A stretch of 64,000 nt of DNA from Gonocerus acuteangulatus (GCA_946811695.1 OX328126.1:9078361-9142360); one strand, 5' to 3'; positions 32,850-44,465 are shown, counted from the first letter of the stretch. The notes: generated by a model from the letters alone, not told the origin. Translations and numbers: made by a program.

Positions 32850-33498
32850 TACTTTACATCATGTTAAACCTTTTACCCTATACAACTGCAATTTTTAAAA
32901 GCTTAGAGCTCCTTTGAGTCAAAGTAGTATAAATGATTAAAAAATAAGTCCTTTGTTAGTAAAAAAAAAACAAAAAAAACTTACAAAGAATAAAGAATTT
33001 GTAATTAGAGAAGTGTTGAGCCAGCGGGAAAGCTTAAAAAAGGCTATATATGCACAAAGCTTCGGGGAGGGGGGCTATGTAGGCCAGCGGAATAGAGTAG
33101 GTAATTCAATTATGATTCCTTACAATAGAGCAAGGCTAAGCATAGGCCACACAATCAAAAGGTCTTTAATACTCGGCTCCTATTGGTTAATCTCGGCCTT
33201 AGAAGGGGAAGCAAGGAAAACCAATAGGTCTTCTTCTGAAGCACTAGTGTCCATTCTTCTATTCCAGACCTTTACTTCTTGATTCATCTTCCAGGCCTTT
33301 CTTCGCCTTAATAAGAAAATTGATTTCTTCACTTTATTGGTTGGGGTTCCTGAGGAGTTGTTTAAGAATTCGCAATTTCACCTCAACCACACGGAAATTT
33401 ATTTTTCGTCATGAATATTCAAGTTACCTGTTCTGCACAATTTCTCATATTAAAAACCATATCTGTCAAGACAATCATAAAGCTCAATTCTATTATAT
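32850..33498. other. unassigned
   Basis: A 109-codon plus-strand frame (32953-33282) has no recognisable motif, starts in a K-rich A-run and has no supporting context. Nothing else seen. Confidence 0.4.
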
Positions 33499-33501
33499 AT
33501 G

Positions 33502-33580
<79 letters not shown>

Positions 33581-33581
33581 A
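33499..33581. repeat. (TA)n microsatellite with a CATACATA interruption
   Basis: Two TA blocks separated by TACATACATA. Confidence 0.95.
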
Positions 33582-33604
33582 ATTATTATATTATAGTAGG
33601 AGAG

Positions 33605-34400
33605 ATATAACTTGTCACTCGGCTGTAAACGGGTAGGGGAAGGTGGAGGCGCCTCTATCCTGAGATGTCACTCTGCCCCCTCATAGACACGCCCCTGGGC
33701 AGAGCGGGGGTTAGATCATTGTAGATCTGGCAATGTCGAGCCCCCTCTACGCTTTCCCCGAGTGGCAAGTTAAACATCCCATACTATTCTAAATCGTTGA
33801 ATGTAGATCTGTCTTAAAGCTCGTTAGGAGGGTTGTAGAACTGGCAACGTCGAGCCCTCTCTACGCTGTCCTCGAGTGACAAGTTATATCCATCTACTAT
33901 ACTAAATCGTTGAATGTAGTTCAGTCTTTAAGCTCTTTAGGAAGGTTGTAGAACTGACAACGTTGAGCCCCCTCTACGCTTTCCCCGACTGACAAGTTAT
34001 GCCTCTCCTACTATACTACATCGTTAAATGTAGATTAGTCTCAAAGCTCGCGAGGAAGGTTGTAGAACTGACAAAGTCGAGCCCCCTCTACGCTTCCCCG
34101 AGTGACAAGTAATACATCTCCTACTATTCTAAATCCTTGAATGTAGTTCTGTCTTAAAGCTCGTTAGGAGGGTTGTAGAACTGACAACGTCGAGCCCCCT
34201 CTACGCTTTCCCCGAGTGACAAGTTATACATCTCCTACTATTCTAAATCGTTGAATGTAGTTCAGTCTTTAAGCTCGTTAGGAAGGTTGTAGAACTGACA
34301 ACGTCGAGCCCCCTCTACGCTTTCCCCGAGTGACAAGTTATGCCTCTCCTACTATACTACATCGTTCAATGTAGTTCTGTGTTAAAGCTGGTGCGGAGGT
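33605..34400. repeat. about 114-base minisatellite, about 7 units
   Basis: The unit includes GGTTGTAGAACTGACAACGT, CGAGCCCCCTCTACGCTTTC, CCCGAGTGACAAGTTATAC, TAAATCGTTGAATGTAGTTC. Spacing is 113-114 bases. The first units are more diverged; the 33610-33720 part lacks several blocks. Confidence 0.85.
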
Positions 34401-34611
34401 AAACTGCACAGTTCAGTACCCAAAAGGCAGTGTGATTAATATCTCGATGAACTACTGCGCTCGCTCACCGGCTCAAAACGGTCCACCGGTACATGATTTT
34501 TGGTACAAAATTAACGTAGGAAAACGAATCAAAGCATTTTTAAAGCGATATCTTTTATCGTTGAGAAGAAAAATTAACACAAAAGCTTTTCTGAACTAAT
34601 TTTCTACGAAT

Positions 34612-34650
<39 letters not shown>

Positions 34651-35536
34651 AATGTAAATTTCTATTGGGCGATGTTAATCGCAGAAATATGTGCTGGATT
34701 TTTGTCTCTGTTTGCCTAACATTTTAATTCGTTGATGTTCTATACTAACAATTTCTAACGCGCTAAAATGACGTATTTCCTGCTAGAGGTTGGATACTAG
34801 TCGAGGAAGCTAATACGATAACGAATCGAATGATGGATTTTTTTTCTTTCTGAAAGGTAGAAAACAATAGCGAAAGAAAGACTAAAAGCAGAAACACTAA
34901 CAATGAATGGGCAGCCATTCTTCTCGGGTATACAAAAGGTAAAGAATTGGCGTCCTCTGGGGAGTAAATGCGATGAAGGAGGCGGAGGAAGGTGGGGGTT
35001 TGCATATTTAGAGGTAAAAGAGAGGGAAATAGAGAGAGAAGACAATCAGAAATAGATGATCCGTCCTATGGTATTTCTTCCTTATTTCTTCTCTCTATTG
35101 CATTCCGAAGCAGAATCCATCGCCAGTTTTGGATCGGCTCGTTTATAGCGAATACAATACAAATACATCCAGGATAAAAGCTTCCGTTCTCTTTTATGCC
35201 TTTTTTTTTTATTTTCCCACCCTCCCTGAAAAAAAGGTGATGTTTTCATACGTTCCTCTTGTTTTAGTCATTCGAGTTATTAACTCTTTTAAATCAACCT
35301 CTCTTTCAAATGATTGGTTTGTCTGTATTCTTTCGAAGGACTGGTTTAGAATGCCACATTGCATGATATCTTTCATCGTCTACATATCCTTCTAAAATAG
35401 GAACCCTAAGAGAAACTCCATCAATTCAAATGTGATTGGTTCATAGCTTTTTTAATCATCAGATTGATCTCTTTATTTCCTTTTATTTTACAATTTCCGA
35501 ATGAGGAAAGAATTTTGTTTAGTAAAAAAAAAAAAT
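34401..35536. other. unassigned
   Basis: It contains a ~32-base A-run at 34617-34647. Overlapping 60-88 codon frames on both strands (34763-35395) show no motif. Nothing matches other parts of the window. Confidence 0.45.
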
Positions 35537-35590
35537 CTCCGTCACTTAGCTGCATAAGTAAACACATTCCTCAGAAGGGGTAGACTGCAT
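35537..35590 (+). mobile_element. family A 5'-end fragment
   Basis: TCCGTCACTTAGCTGCATAA, then ACACATTCCTCAGAA and GTAGACTGCAT, a diverged version of the family A 5' end, cut short by the Helitron start at 35597. Confidence 0.5.
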
Positions 35591-35596
35591 CCTCAA

Positions 35597-36290
35597 TCTA
35601 CTATATATTTGTCACTTACTCACTCACTGACCTATCATCGCCCAGCTCAAACAACTTGACAGAAAAATTTGAAATTTAGCATGAACACTCATTTTGGGAT
35701 GTAAACACTCGGCAAGAAAAGTTTTTTCTTGTTCAAATTATTAAGTATTTTTAGAGGGGATTGAAGATTTAGTTGGTTAGAGCAGGCACGCATATGCAGC
35801 ATGCATGGCTAGGATAAAAACAGGTCAGCTGTTACCGTACTGTATCTATTTCATAATATTATTTTTATTTGCTGTTCATTTCAACTATGATGGCAGACCT
35901 TGAATTACTAGAAATAAAGTGTGATTTTGTCCCTCATAGAGTTTACGCTATACCTGGTGATGGTCCATCCGAGGTAATAATATCCCGTACCCTTGCACAG
36001 CCTCCTCACCCATCAGCATCCCCAATCAGAACACTTCTTGGTAATACTCGCAAATATAATAGGTACCAAATGACATCTTGGAAACATAAATTTTTAAATT
36101 TTAACGTACATTTATTGGTAACAAGGAATTTTAACCTGAACTGGTTAAACTCCTGTTACTGGTTATCTATACATAACGGGTTATATCTGGATTATCTGTT
36201 TGTAGACACTGGTCCGTAGTGCCCCAGTATCATAAAAAATTGTACTTTGATTACTTATCAATTGATGAATAACATATAGTATGACGGGAA
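35597..36290 (+). mobile_element. Helitron family B, copy lacking the 3' hairpin
   Basis: It starts A|TCTACTATATATTTGTCAC. It follows the complete copy closely up to TGACGGGAACC near 36290, where homology stops before the hairpin. The ORF-like block is open for 116 codons here (35869-36219). Without a 3' end it cannot have transposed in this form, so it was truncated afterwards. Confidence 0.75.
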
Positions 36291-36873
36291 CCATTGGAAG
36301 TGTGGTTTAACCACCGTAACCAAATTATTTAATTTCTAGTATCGGTCTTTTCTTTCGATTCCGAGGAACCAGAAAATCAGATAACTTTGCACGACCAATT
36401 AAAGAGGTCCGTCGAGAATAATGCCAAAATTAGAGAATTTTTGGGGCTTAACGAAGAATGAAGGAGAAAAGGTCTTGCAGGAACAATGAAGAAGAAGAAG
36501 GAACCAAGGAAAAAGTATGAAGTGAAAGGAGTAATGTTCCAGTTCGTACAATTGACGACGTGTTGCATCGATAACTAACCAGTAATTACCATTAACCTAA
36601 TTATGGATTCTACATAACCACCCCTTTCCATTCCGCTGCGTCCATTACGGCATAATCTACCCGAAAAAATAGTTTCCACCAAAGCGGAAACTCTGTCTTA
36701 CGCACTAATTATTCTGTTAACACTCATATACATCTTGTCACTGTAGTTGTCAGATCTCAACACTGAGTTGCAGACACAATGTTTCTCTTAGGAAAGCTGT
36801 CCTAAGAGAAAATGTATTAAGGCGGCACTTATGAACGCATGTTTAATTTCCCATACTGTGTATCAAAAGGATA

Positions 36874-36877
<4 letters not shown>
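36291..36877. other. unassigned, with a perfect 12-base-arm hairpin
   Basis: TTTCTCTTAGGA (36782-36793) and TCCTAAGAGAAA (36800-36811) are perfect inverted arms around AAGCTG. A minus-strand 63-codon frame at 36377-36568 is unremarkable. Confidence 0.5.

Positions 36878-36946
<69 letters not shown>
36878..36946. repeat. (TA)n then (GT)n microsatellite
   Basis: TA run ending in GTGTGTGTG. Confidence 0.95.
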
Positions 36947-36947
<1 letters not shown>

Positions 36948-37061
36948 TTTCGTGGGCGGATTCGGAAATAAAAAATTCTAGCTGATCTGTGAAGTGATTT
37001 TTATTATTCTTTTGTAATTATTATTATTATGCGTACAGCTGTTATCAAATTGTTCTACTTG

Positions 37062-37100
<39 letters not shown>

Positions 37101-37639
37101 GCCTTGAATGACACAATTATACAATTTGTTAAAAAGATCGATTCAGACAGATCGCCCATCTCTACCCCATGATATTCCAGTTATACGTTACCCTGATACA
37201 AATTTATCAAGCGACCAAAAAAAAAAACCAACAAATAACAGTTAAAACTTTAAATTGTTTCTCATACGAAAAACCACAACGCTGCAAGAGTTCGTATCAT
37301 TGAAGAGTTCAAATTGATCCCTCAGCCATTATGTTAATTCGGCAGATAAACGACAGTGAACTTGAAACTCCAGCGTTTCAGGAAATGTACTAAGTTTTGG
37401 AGAGGAAATAGAGAGAAACTGTATCCATTTTCCTAACAGTTTCCGAGAAGTTCTCTACATCTATAAGCCATCAACCCTAAACCCTTATTCCAAATCCACA
37501 ATATCTGTTCAATCTTATCCTGTGCAATCCTTTGTCCATTTAATTTTTCTAACAATCAAAAAGCGTTTGCCCTGATTTTCAGACAGTCATCAGAAAGCTA
37601 ACCTATATTTTTATAATAAAGATACCTATATTTTTTCAA
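36947..37639. other. unassigned
   Basis: A ~36-base A-run lies at 37061-37096. GATCGCCCATCTCTACC near 37150 resembles a hAT-type tip, without a partner. Nothing else recognised. Confidence 0.45.
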
Positions 37640-37925
37640 GCAATCCGTTAGCCGTCGAGGAGATAAGCAATCAGGGATTCGTTGGGATTAAAGTTAATAA
37701 TTAAGTAAGGATCGTGAAAATATACCTCGAAATGTTAAAAATAAAATTAGATATATCTGTAAAAATGACCTGGATATATTTTCACGATGGTTACTTAAGT
37801 GTTAAGTTTGGTATTTCTCCTTTCCTGGCAGTCATTGCTGACGAAGGCAACCAAAGAGTAGCCGAACTTCCTGAATACAGATTTTTACAAAAATCGTATT
37901 GACGTTTTCTTAGCCGAATCCCAAT
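37640..37925 (+). mobile_element. Penelope-like family C, degenerate copy
   Basis: It has GTTAGCCGTCGAGGAGATAA near 37647 and GCTGACGAAGGCAACCAAAG, AGTAGCCGAACTTCC near 37838-37872, then TTAGCCGAATCCCAATTATT. The hairpin has one mismatch (GGCAAC/GTAGCC) and the GAAAC box is GAACT, so the ribozyme-like core is lost. Confidence 0.65.
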
Positions 37926-38403
37926 TATTCTCTGATTTCTTACATTTAAAATGTAGACAAGTCAAAAAAAAAAGGAGAAAAGTCTTATTAAATTCTATAA
38001 AAATGTTTATATATTCTTTTCCACAATACATATGAAATATTGTATAAATGATTAATTTATATTTGAGACAAATGAAGAGTGAAATTGCTACGTGATGTAA
38101 GTGCCATTTTAAAATTTTTAATTTTTTGACTGCAAAGAAATCTACGTTTGTTGTTGCACCAATACCCTATTACTACCAATAACTAACTACAACCAAAATG
38201 AGATCTTTTAGCAGGACATTGGCGAAGGAACATAGATTACTTTGATGTCAAAAAATGATATTCGGAGGAAAGTGCTAAAAAATTGTGAAATGGCACTTAG
38301 ATTCATTAGCATTTCCACTCTAAAAGTATTAAATAAATACTCTAGATTATTTAATCCATCACTTAAAAGTTTTGTCTCGAAACATGGAATAGTACAGGAA
38401 AAC
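37926..38403. other. unassigned, with a family A tip at 38262-38282
   Basis: ATTCGGAGGAAAGTGCTAAAA near 38262 equals the last ~20 bases of family A. AGTACAGGAAAAC at 38391-38403 is the left target duplication of the 5S-SINE. Nothing else seen. Confidence 0.5.
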
Positions 38404-38549
38404 CATGGTAGTTAAGCAACGTCGGGCGTGGCCAGTACTTGAATGGGTGACCGACCATGTGCTGGTGGCTTTATAAAAGAGCGGCAACCTTTAGATAGCC
38501 TTGTGTTGATAGCCCAAGTGTAGATACGCCGTTAAACATTAAAAAAAAA
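38404..38549 (+). mobile_element. 5S rRNA-derived SINE (SINE3-like), 5'-truncated
   Basis: GTTAAGCAACGTCGGGCGTG, GCCAGTACTTGAATGGGTGA, CCGACCA is the 3' half of insect-type 5S rRNA, including the internal promoter region. The 5' third of 5S and its end are missing. A body follows, then GTAGATACGCCGTTAAACATT and a 10-base A tail. AGTACAGGAAAAC (38391-38403) and AGTGCAGGAAAAC (38550-38562) are a 13-base target duplication with one change, so this is a retroposed copy. Confidence 0.85.
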
Positions 38550-38645
38550 AGTGCAGGAAAACGCAACACAATCTTAGCAGTATGATAAAATATATTTGTA
38601 CCTAATAGAGGGAACAGGAGGAAGTCCGTACTAGTTATGGAATAA

Positions 38646-39030
38646 TTTTTTTTTTTTTTTTTTTTTTTGTTAAAAAATTGATCTTTATTGGTAATTTACA
38701 ATCTGTACCGTTATGTACAATAAGTAAATATGGTCAAAATGTACATAAAACACAGTGAATGAGATGAGAGGAGAAGGCAAACATTACTGCCACTCCCAAT
38801 GAAAGTTATGGTATTTCTTATTTTAATTAAAAATTGGTCTCTTTTTTTAAACTATATACATTAGCTATATGGACTAAAATAAGTAAGAAAAGATGTCAAG
38901 GTAGCGCGAGGATTCATTTTGAAGACAGAACACAGCTTCTTCTTTGGCAGCCCGCACCAGTGCGGGAACAGCGATGACAGAGTAATGAAGCCAAATATCT
39001 TTATGAACCTTACCATGTGATGTGACCTTA
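38646..39030 (-). other. possible retroposed 3' end on the minus strand
   Basis: On the minus strand a short open frame (HYSVIAVPALVRAAKEEAVF, CLQNESSRYLDIFSYLF, stop at 38874-38876) is followed by ~200 bases, AATAAAGATC, and then a 22-base A-run (38646-38667 as T on the plus strand). A polyadenylation signal ~20 bases before an A-run fits a retroposed transcript or retroelement end. The peptide is not recognised, and no target duplication was found. Confidence 0.3.
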
Positions 39031-39089
39031 TATGCATTTCAAAGGAATATTAACTTACAAACATTATGTGTATTATGTCACATGACTAA

Positions 39090-39795
39090 AATATGTATGG
39101 CACTGAGCAGTCTATCTGATTCTGTAACTTTATTAGATAAATATGTATGACACTGAGCAGTCTATCTGATTCTGTAGCTTTATTAGATAAATATGTATGA
39201 CACTGAGCAGTCTATCTGATTCTGTAGCTTTATTAGATAAATATGTATGACACTGAGCAGTCTATCTGATTCTGTAGCTTTATTAGATAAATATGTATGG
39301 CACTGAGCAGTCTATCTGATTCTGTAGCTTTATTAGATAAATATGTATGACATTGAGCAGTCTATCTGATTCTGTAGCTTTATTAGATAAATATGTATGA
39401 CACTGAGCAGTCTATCTGATTCTGTAGCTTTATTAGATAAATATGTATGACACTGAGCAGTCTATCTGATTCTGTAGCTTTATTAGATAAATATGTATGA
39501 CACTGAGCAGTCTATCTGATTCTGTAGCTTTATTAGATAAATATGTATGACACTGAGCAGTCTATCTGATTCTGTAGCTTTATTAGATAAATATGTATGG
39601 CACTGAGCAGTCTATCTGATTCTGTAGCTTTATTAGATAAATATGTATGACACTGAGCAGTCTATCTGATTCTGTAGCTTTATTAGATAAATATGTATGA
39701 CACTGAGCAGTCTATCTGATTCTGTAGCTTTATTAGATAAATATGTATGACACTGAGCAGTCTATCTGATTCTGTAGCTTTATTAGATAAATTGT
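39090..39795. repeat. 50-base minisatellite, about 14 copies
   Basis: The unit is ACACTGAGCAGTCTATCTGA, TTCTGTAGCTTTATTAGATA, AATATGTATG. Copies are nearly identical; changes are TGTAACTT in the first unit, ATGG for ATGA in a few, and one ACATTGAG. No relation to the 50-base array at 6313-7657. Confidence 0.95.
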
Positions 39796-41298
39796 CTTAT
39801 AATGAGTGATATGAAGCCCGATAATTCAACCCCCCCCCCGAGCGTCATAAGGAAAAATCTGGTCTTTGATTCCACCTTGAGGATTAAAGATTTCGGCAAA
39901 TTACTGGTTTGGAAAATACAACAGGGCGTATGCCGTCTTATACACCTAGATAGTAACTAAGAAAAAAAATATTACCAATAAATATAATTCTGAATATTTA
40001 CTCTGCTTAAAGAATCCGTAAAACTGACACTAACAATAATGAATTGAGTTATACGCACACATTTATCAATTAATGTAAACAAAAAAAAACTTAAGACTAG
40101 AAGAGCGAAGAGAAATACTCCGCTATTCGTTTTCCTGAGAGCAGATGGATCCGTTAATTAATTTCAGAGGATCTAAATTGCATACATGTATTAAAGAGGA
40201 ATGCAGAATTCACTTGGAAGGAATCCCAGAAGTTAAAACAGTATCAAAGTATGGTTCGTTAGGTGGTTAATTGGGAAATGAATTTAAATACAAATTATGA
40301 AAATTTATCTTGTTAGAAGTAATTATTAATTGGAGGACAGGTAGGGATTTTAAAGGAGGCAAAGGAATACAATATTGAATTGCACTAAATATCTTGAGCA
40401 AGTGGCATGCAACATGGTATTGCACAGAATACATAAAGGGAAATAATGGACAATCCAAAAACATATTTGTCAAGAGAACGAAGGCCTAGACGTACCTAAT
40501 TCACCAGCGTATATAGAAAATAATTTCGGGGGGGGGGCTGAGAGCATCTAGTAATTTGGGGTGTAGGGAACATTTTCAATATTTTAGGGCAAAATGGTGA
40601 GTTTTAAGGTCCTCTAGACATCTAGTAGACCAGAGTAAATATAGAAGATATTTTTCATTGTTAATGGTTATTTTTACGTGAAATGTTCTCAACAAAACAC
40701 AATTCCGGGGGGGGGCTGCAGACCCATCAGCCCCTCCTTATATACGCCCTTGACCTAATGAAGCAAACATGTTTTGATTTTAATTTTTTATTCCTTTATT
40801 GTTAATTACAACAATATGTAAAAACATACTTCCAGTAATATTTTTTTTTGGTGCATCTACTACTGTGGGTGGTCATTAGCACCATTCTTTATTGCTTCTT
40901 CCAGTAATATTGATGTTTTTTTTTGTTTTTTTTTACAATAACATTGTGAGGCATGATGTGGGAATATGTACAATTACATAACCCACTAGACTAATACATT
41001 GTGAGCACAGCTGATGGTATGTTAAAACAAATCGTCTCTAGGCCACCGCCGCACAATGGTGCCAAACGACATTTCGTTTTTCTAAAAAGGCTACAGCCTC
41101 TATATCTTAATCGGTTTCAATGCTTTCTTTGTGAAAAATGGAAGCTAATAAAATTTAGAACAACTCAGTCGAGCCATTTTTAGTTTCACGTTTTTATTAA
41201 ATTACGTGTAAAGAAATTAAATTCACGGAGTTTTACAATTGAACATAAAATAACATTTAATTTTTTATGTAACTTAATATCAGCACAGATATCGTTGG
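39796..41298. other. unassigned
   Basis: It contains C- and G-runs (39829-39840, 40528-40537, 40706-40714) and T-runs near 40840 and 40917. Frames at 40267-40473 (-) and 41001-41183 (+) are short and unrecognised. No repeat family seen. Confidence 0.45.
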
Positions 41299-41306
41299 AA
41301 TTAAAC

Positions 41307-42057
41307 GGTAAATGTGAAGGAGCGCGGTCTCCACGCCGATCCTTTTGAAATGTTGCACTCTAACGTATTTTGATGGACTAAACACGAATCCGTTTAAAAA
41401 AAAAAAAAAGCTCGCTTTTCACTAGGAAAGAAGTTATTAAGCACTAAAGTTCACTGTTATGGAGGTTATAAAAGACGGGGTAACAGCGTATTTGTAAACA
41501 CGCGCATGCGCAATAGTCCTTAATGACGAAGTGTAATTGAAATTTAGACTCACCTTGTGGTAGATGACTTGGTCGTAAATTGTCGCTTTTGGGCATACGT
41601 GCTATGCGTTTCCGCTCGCTCAAGAAGATATCAAAACCCCTAGCCAATCCAACTCGCTAAAATTAATAGAATTCTATTAATTTTAGCGAGTTGGATTGAC
41701 TAGAGTTTTGATATCTTCCCAAAATTTTTTAAAAAAATTTAAAGAATGGTTTATTATTTAAAAAAAATATTTTTGAATAACTAACTGGAGATAAATTGAT
41801 AAATAATTGATGGTAAATTTCAATTAGACATCCTTATTACGAACTTTTCCATACCCGCGCATGCGCATGTTGACAAACATAGTAGGTAACATTACCTTTC
41901 AGAACCCGCAAATCAGTGAACTTTAGTGTTTCATAACTTCTTTCCTAGTGAAAAGCGAGCTTTTTTATTAACGGATTCGTGTTTAGTGCATCAAAATACG
42001 TTATTGTGCAACATTTCAAAAGGATCGGTGTGGAGACCGCGCTCCTTCACATTTACC
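41307..42057. mobile_element. DNA element with long inverted repeats and an 8-base target duplication, family D, copy 2
   Basis: The ends GGTAAATGTGAAGGAGCGCG and CGCGCTCCTTCACATTTACC are perfect inverses. AATTAAAC occurs on both sides (41299-41306, 42058-42065). The arms run ~165 bases. The middle contains GCTATGCGTTTCCGCTCGCT, and AACACGCGCATGCGCA. The centre is a perfect 54-base palindrome at 41645-41698. An 8-base duplication suggests hAT- or P-like origin. No coding sequence. Confidence 0.85.
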
Positions 42058-42229
42058 AATTAAACATTCAAATCATGATTAGAGTTGGAAAAATCAGACT
42101 GACATCTTCAAAACGTAAATTTATCATAATTCAACAATTAGATTAATTAAAATGATGATTTTTGAATGATTTGAACATAGATTTTGATTTTTCCCATGTC
42201 TAATCAGGATTTGAATGTTTAATTTGATC

Positions 42230-42568
42230 ATCATTAGGTTAGAAGAAAAATGAAACACTATTTTATGTTCAATTGTAGAAGTTAGTCTTCTATGAGGATT
42301 ATGGAAGGAGGATAGTGAGTTTATCAAAGGATTTGGATGAACAGGGAGATTGGAATGGAACTTCTGATAGACTGATTTGGCCAGGGATTGGATAAAGGGG
42401 ATATTGAAGTCATTATGCAGGGTTAGGTTGAAGACGTAGTAAGGAGCATTGGATATTTGTCGAAGGAGTTTGGATTGCATTGTTGGTATTCTGTAGGAAT
42501 TGGAAGGTTTAGTAGAACCCCATAGTTCCAGTCCATAAGTCCATATTGGTCAGAGTATGGTATTGTAT
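42230..42568 (-). pseudogene. Jockey-type non-LTR retrotransposon ORF2, C-terminal fragment
   Basis: The minus strand reads RFIYNTIL, stop (TGA for CGA), PIWTYGLELWGSTKPSN, then MQSKLLRQISNAPYYVFNLT, LHNDFNIPFIQSLAKSVYQK, FHSNLPVHPNPLINSL. The block L..RPIWTYG..LWG....N....Q...LR.I.NAPWYV.N...H.D is the standard end of Jockey-clade reverse transcriptases. Earlier domains are missing. The frame stays open into low-complexity sequence to 42124. Confidence 0.85.
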
Positions 42569-42723
42569 ATAAATCTGAAGCAAAAAGTCGACAAATGGTC
42601 GGCTATAAGAGAAAAGGTCGGATTTTAAGAAAAATTTATAAAGGAAGATAAAAGATAGAGGTTAGGTGACTATAATTTAAATCTAGGTGCGGACATTTAA
42701 CTCCTGGTCACCTAATCGGTATA

Positions 42724-42895
42724 CGTAGTAAGGTCCATAAGTTTCTGGCCTGGGATAGAAGGAAAGGTGAAAGAAAAAAAACTGGTTTTGCTGTTTTTCA
42801 ATATATTCTCCTCTAAGTTCAACACACTTAATACAACGCTTTGGCAACATTTCTATACCATGAAAAAAAATAATGTTCTTGCATGCTAACCATTT
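42724..42895 (-). mobile_element. mariner 3' end fragment, same family as 60912-62155
   Basis: The terminal repeat CGTAGTAAGGTCCATAAGTT, TCTGGCC is followed by the end of a transposase on the minus strand: HGIEMLPKRCIKCVELRGEY, IEKQQNQ. The stop codon of the other copy is lost (EKQQ). Homology ends near 42895, at the border of the 30-base array. Confidence 0.85.
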
Positions 42896-42910
42896 GCATC
42901 TCATTAATTA

Positions 42911-43745
42911 TAAAAAGGATTATGAGACTTAATAGGATGATAAAAAGGATTATGAGACTTAAAAGGATTATAAAAAGGATTATGAGACTTAAAAAGATTA
43001 TAAAAAGGATTATGAGACTTAAAAGGATTATGAAAAGGATTATGAGACTTAATAGGATTATAAAAAGGATTATGAGACTTAAAAGGATTATAAAAAGGAT
43101 TATGAGACTTAAAAGGATTATGAAAAGGATTATGAGACTTAATAGGATTATGAGACTTAAAAGGATTATAAAAACGATTATGAGGCTTAAAAGGATTATA
43201 AAAAGGATTATGAGACTTAAAAGGATAATAAAAAGGATTATTAGACTTAAAAGGATTATAAAAAGGGTTATGAGACTTAAAAGGATAATAAAAAGGATTA
43301 TGAGACTTAAAAGGATTATAAAAAGGATTATGAGACTTAAAAGGATAATAAAAAGGATTATGAGACTTAAAAGAATTATAAAAAGGATTATGAGACTTAA
43401 AAGGATAATAAAAAGGATTATGAGACTTAAAAGGATTATAAAAAGGATTATGAGACTTAAAATGATTATAAAAAGAATTATGAGACTTAAAAGGATAATA
43501 AAAAGGATTATGAGACTTAAAAGGATTATAAAAAGGATTATGAGACTTAAAATGATTATAAAAAGAATTATGAGACTTAAAAGGATTATAAAAAGAATTA
43601 TGAGACTTAAAAGGATTATGAGACTTAAAAGGGTTATAAAAAGGATTATGAGACTTAAAAGGGTTATAAAAAGGATTATGAGACTTAAAAGAATTATAAA
43701 AAGGATTATGAGAATTAAAAGGATTATAAAAAGGATTATGAGGCT
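42911..43745. repeat. 30-base minisatellite, about 28 copies, open on both strands
   Basis: The unit is AAGGATTATGAGACTTAAAA, GGATTATAAA, with substitutions (AGGATAATA, AATGATTATA, GGGTTATA) and some 15-base half units. As the period is ten codons, the plus strand keeps a 302-codon frame (42883-43791, repeat KRIMRLKRII). The minus strand keeps a 311-codon frame (42904-43839, repeat SHNPFYNPFK). Neither has a family match or gene context; they are best read as by-products of the array. Confidence 0.95.
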
Positions 43746-44465
43746 TTTGATAATAATCTGCGTAATGAGAGGCTTGATAATAAATAAATAAATATAAAAA
43801 GGATGTTATACCAAACTTACAAAACGCAGTTCTTGCCAATCGGAATTGTTTCTTAAACTTTATTATGTTGATAACGATAAGGTTTAATAATAGCTTGCGA
43901 TGATATTGTGCTGATACGTGGTGGTTGTGGTGTACAGTTATAAGTGCTCTCTTTCATTCTGCTGAGCTGGCTGCCGCATAGGCACGAACTGGAGGGCTCT
44001 TTAAGGTTCGCTACCGGCCAGAATTGGTGTTTTCAAAACTTAATTATTACCTTCTTCAGCTTTTTAATAATCTGATAAATTTATTTACAACTTTTTCTCC
44101 TTTTGAAAGCATAGAATAGAAACAGTTAATGCAATATCCGAATCTTTCGCAAAATATGTAAAATGAAACCTTAAACTGAAGCAAGATCTTAGACACCAAA
44201 AACCGAAAACAGAATGTACCATAAGCGGAAATTACTCCACATGGCTTGAGATTGCTTTATCAAAAACCGCATAAAATCTATTTGTAGGAAATGTAATAAG
44301 CTTTTAAATAGATTCTTTACATTTTCTAAGATTTCCCAACCGTTTTCGAAATATAGAAGAATATACCCAAAAATCCAAAAAAAAAAATCTTGGTTTTTTT
44401 GCATTTTCCTCAAAAACAGTTACAGATATGGTCTTGGAAAATGTTTCATTTGATTTCTGCGAACA
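43746..44465. other. unassigned
   Basis: A minus-strand 74-codon frame (44189-44413) shows no motif. No shared repeats recognised. Confidence 0.45.

Noticed and set aside
32953..33282. 109-codon plus-strand frame
   Set aside because: It starts in an A-run and has no recognisable motif or neighbouring gene structure.
35869..36219. OTU-type protease reading of the Helitron ORF-like block (IPGDG)
   Set aside because: The required NC after GDG is absent, and the rest shows no protease pattern.
38404..38470. Functional 5S rRNA gene
   Set aside because: The first part of 5S is absent. The sequence has a SINE tail, an A-run and a target duplication.
42883..43839. 302- and 311-codon frames as genuine protein genes
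   Set aside because: Both are fully explained by a 30-base tandem repeat whose period is a multiple of three. They are kept as a finding, not a gene.
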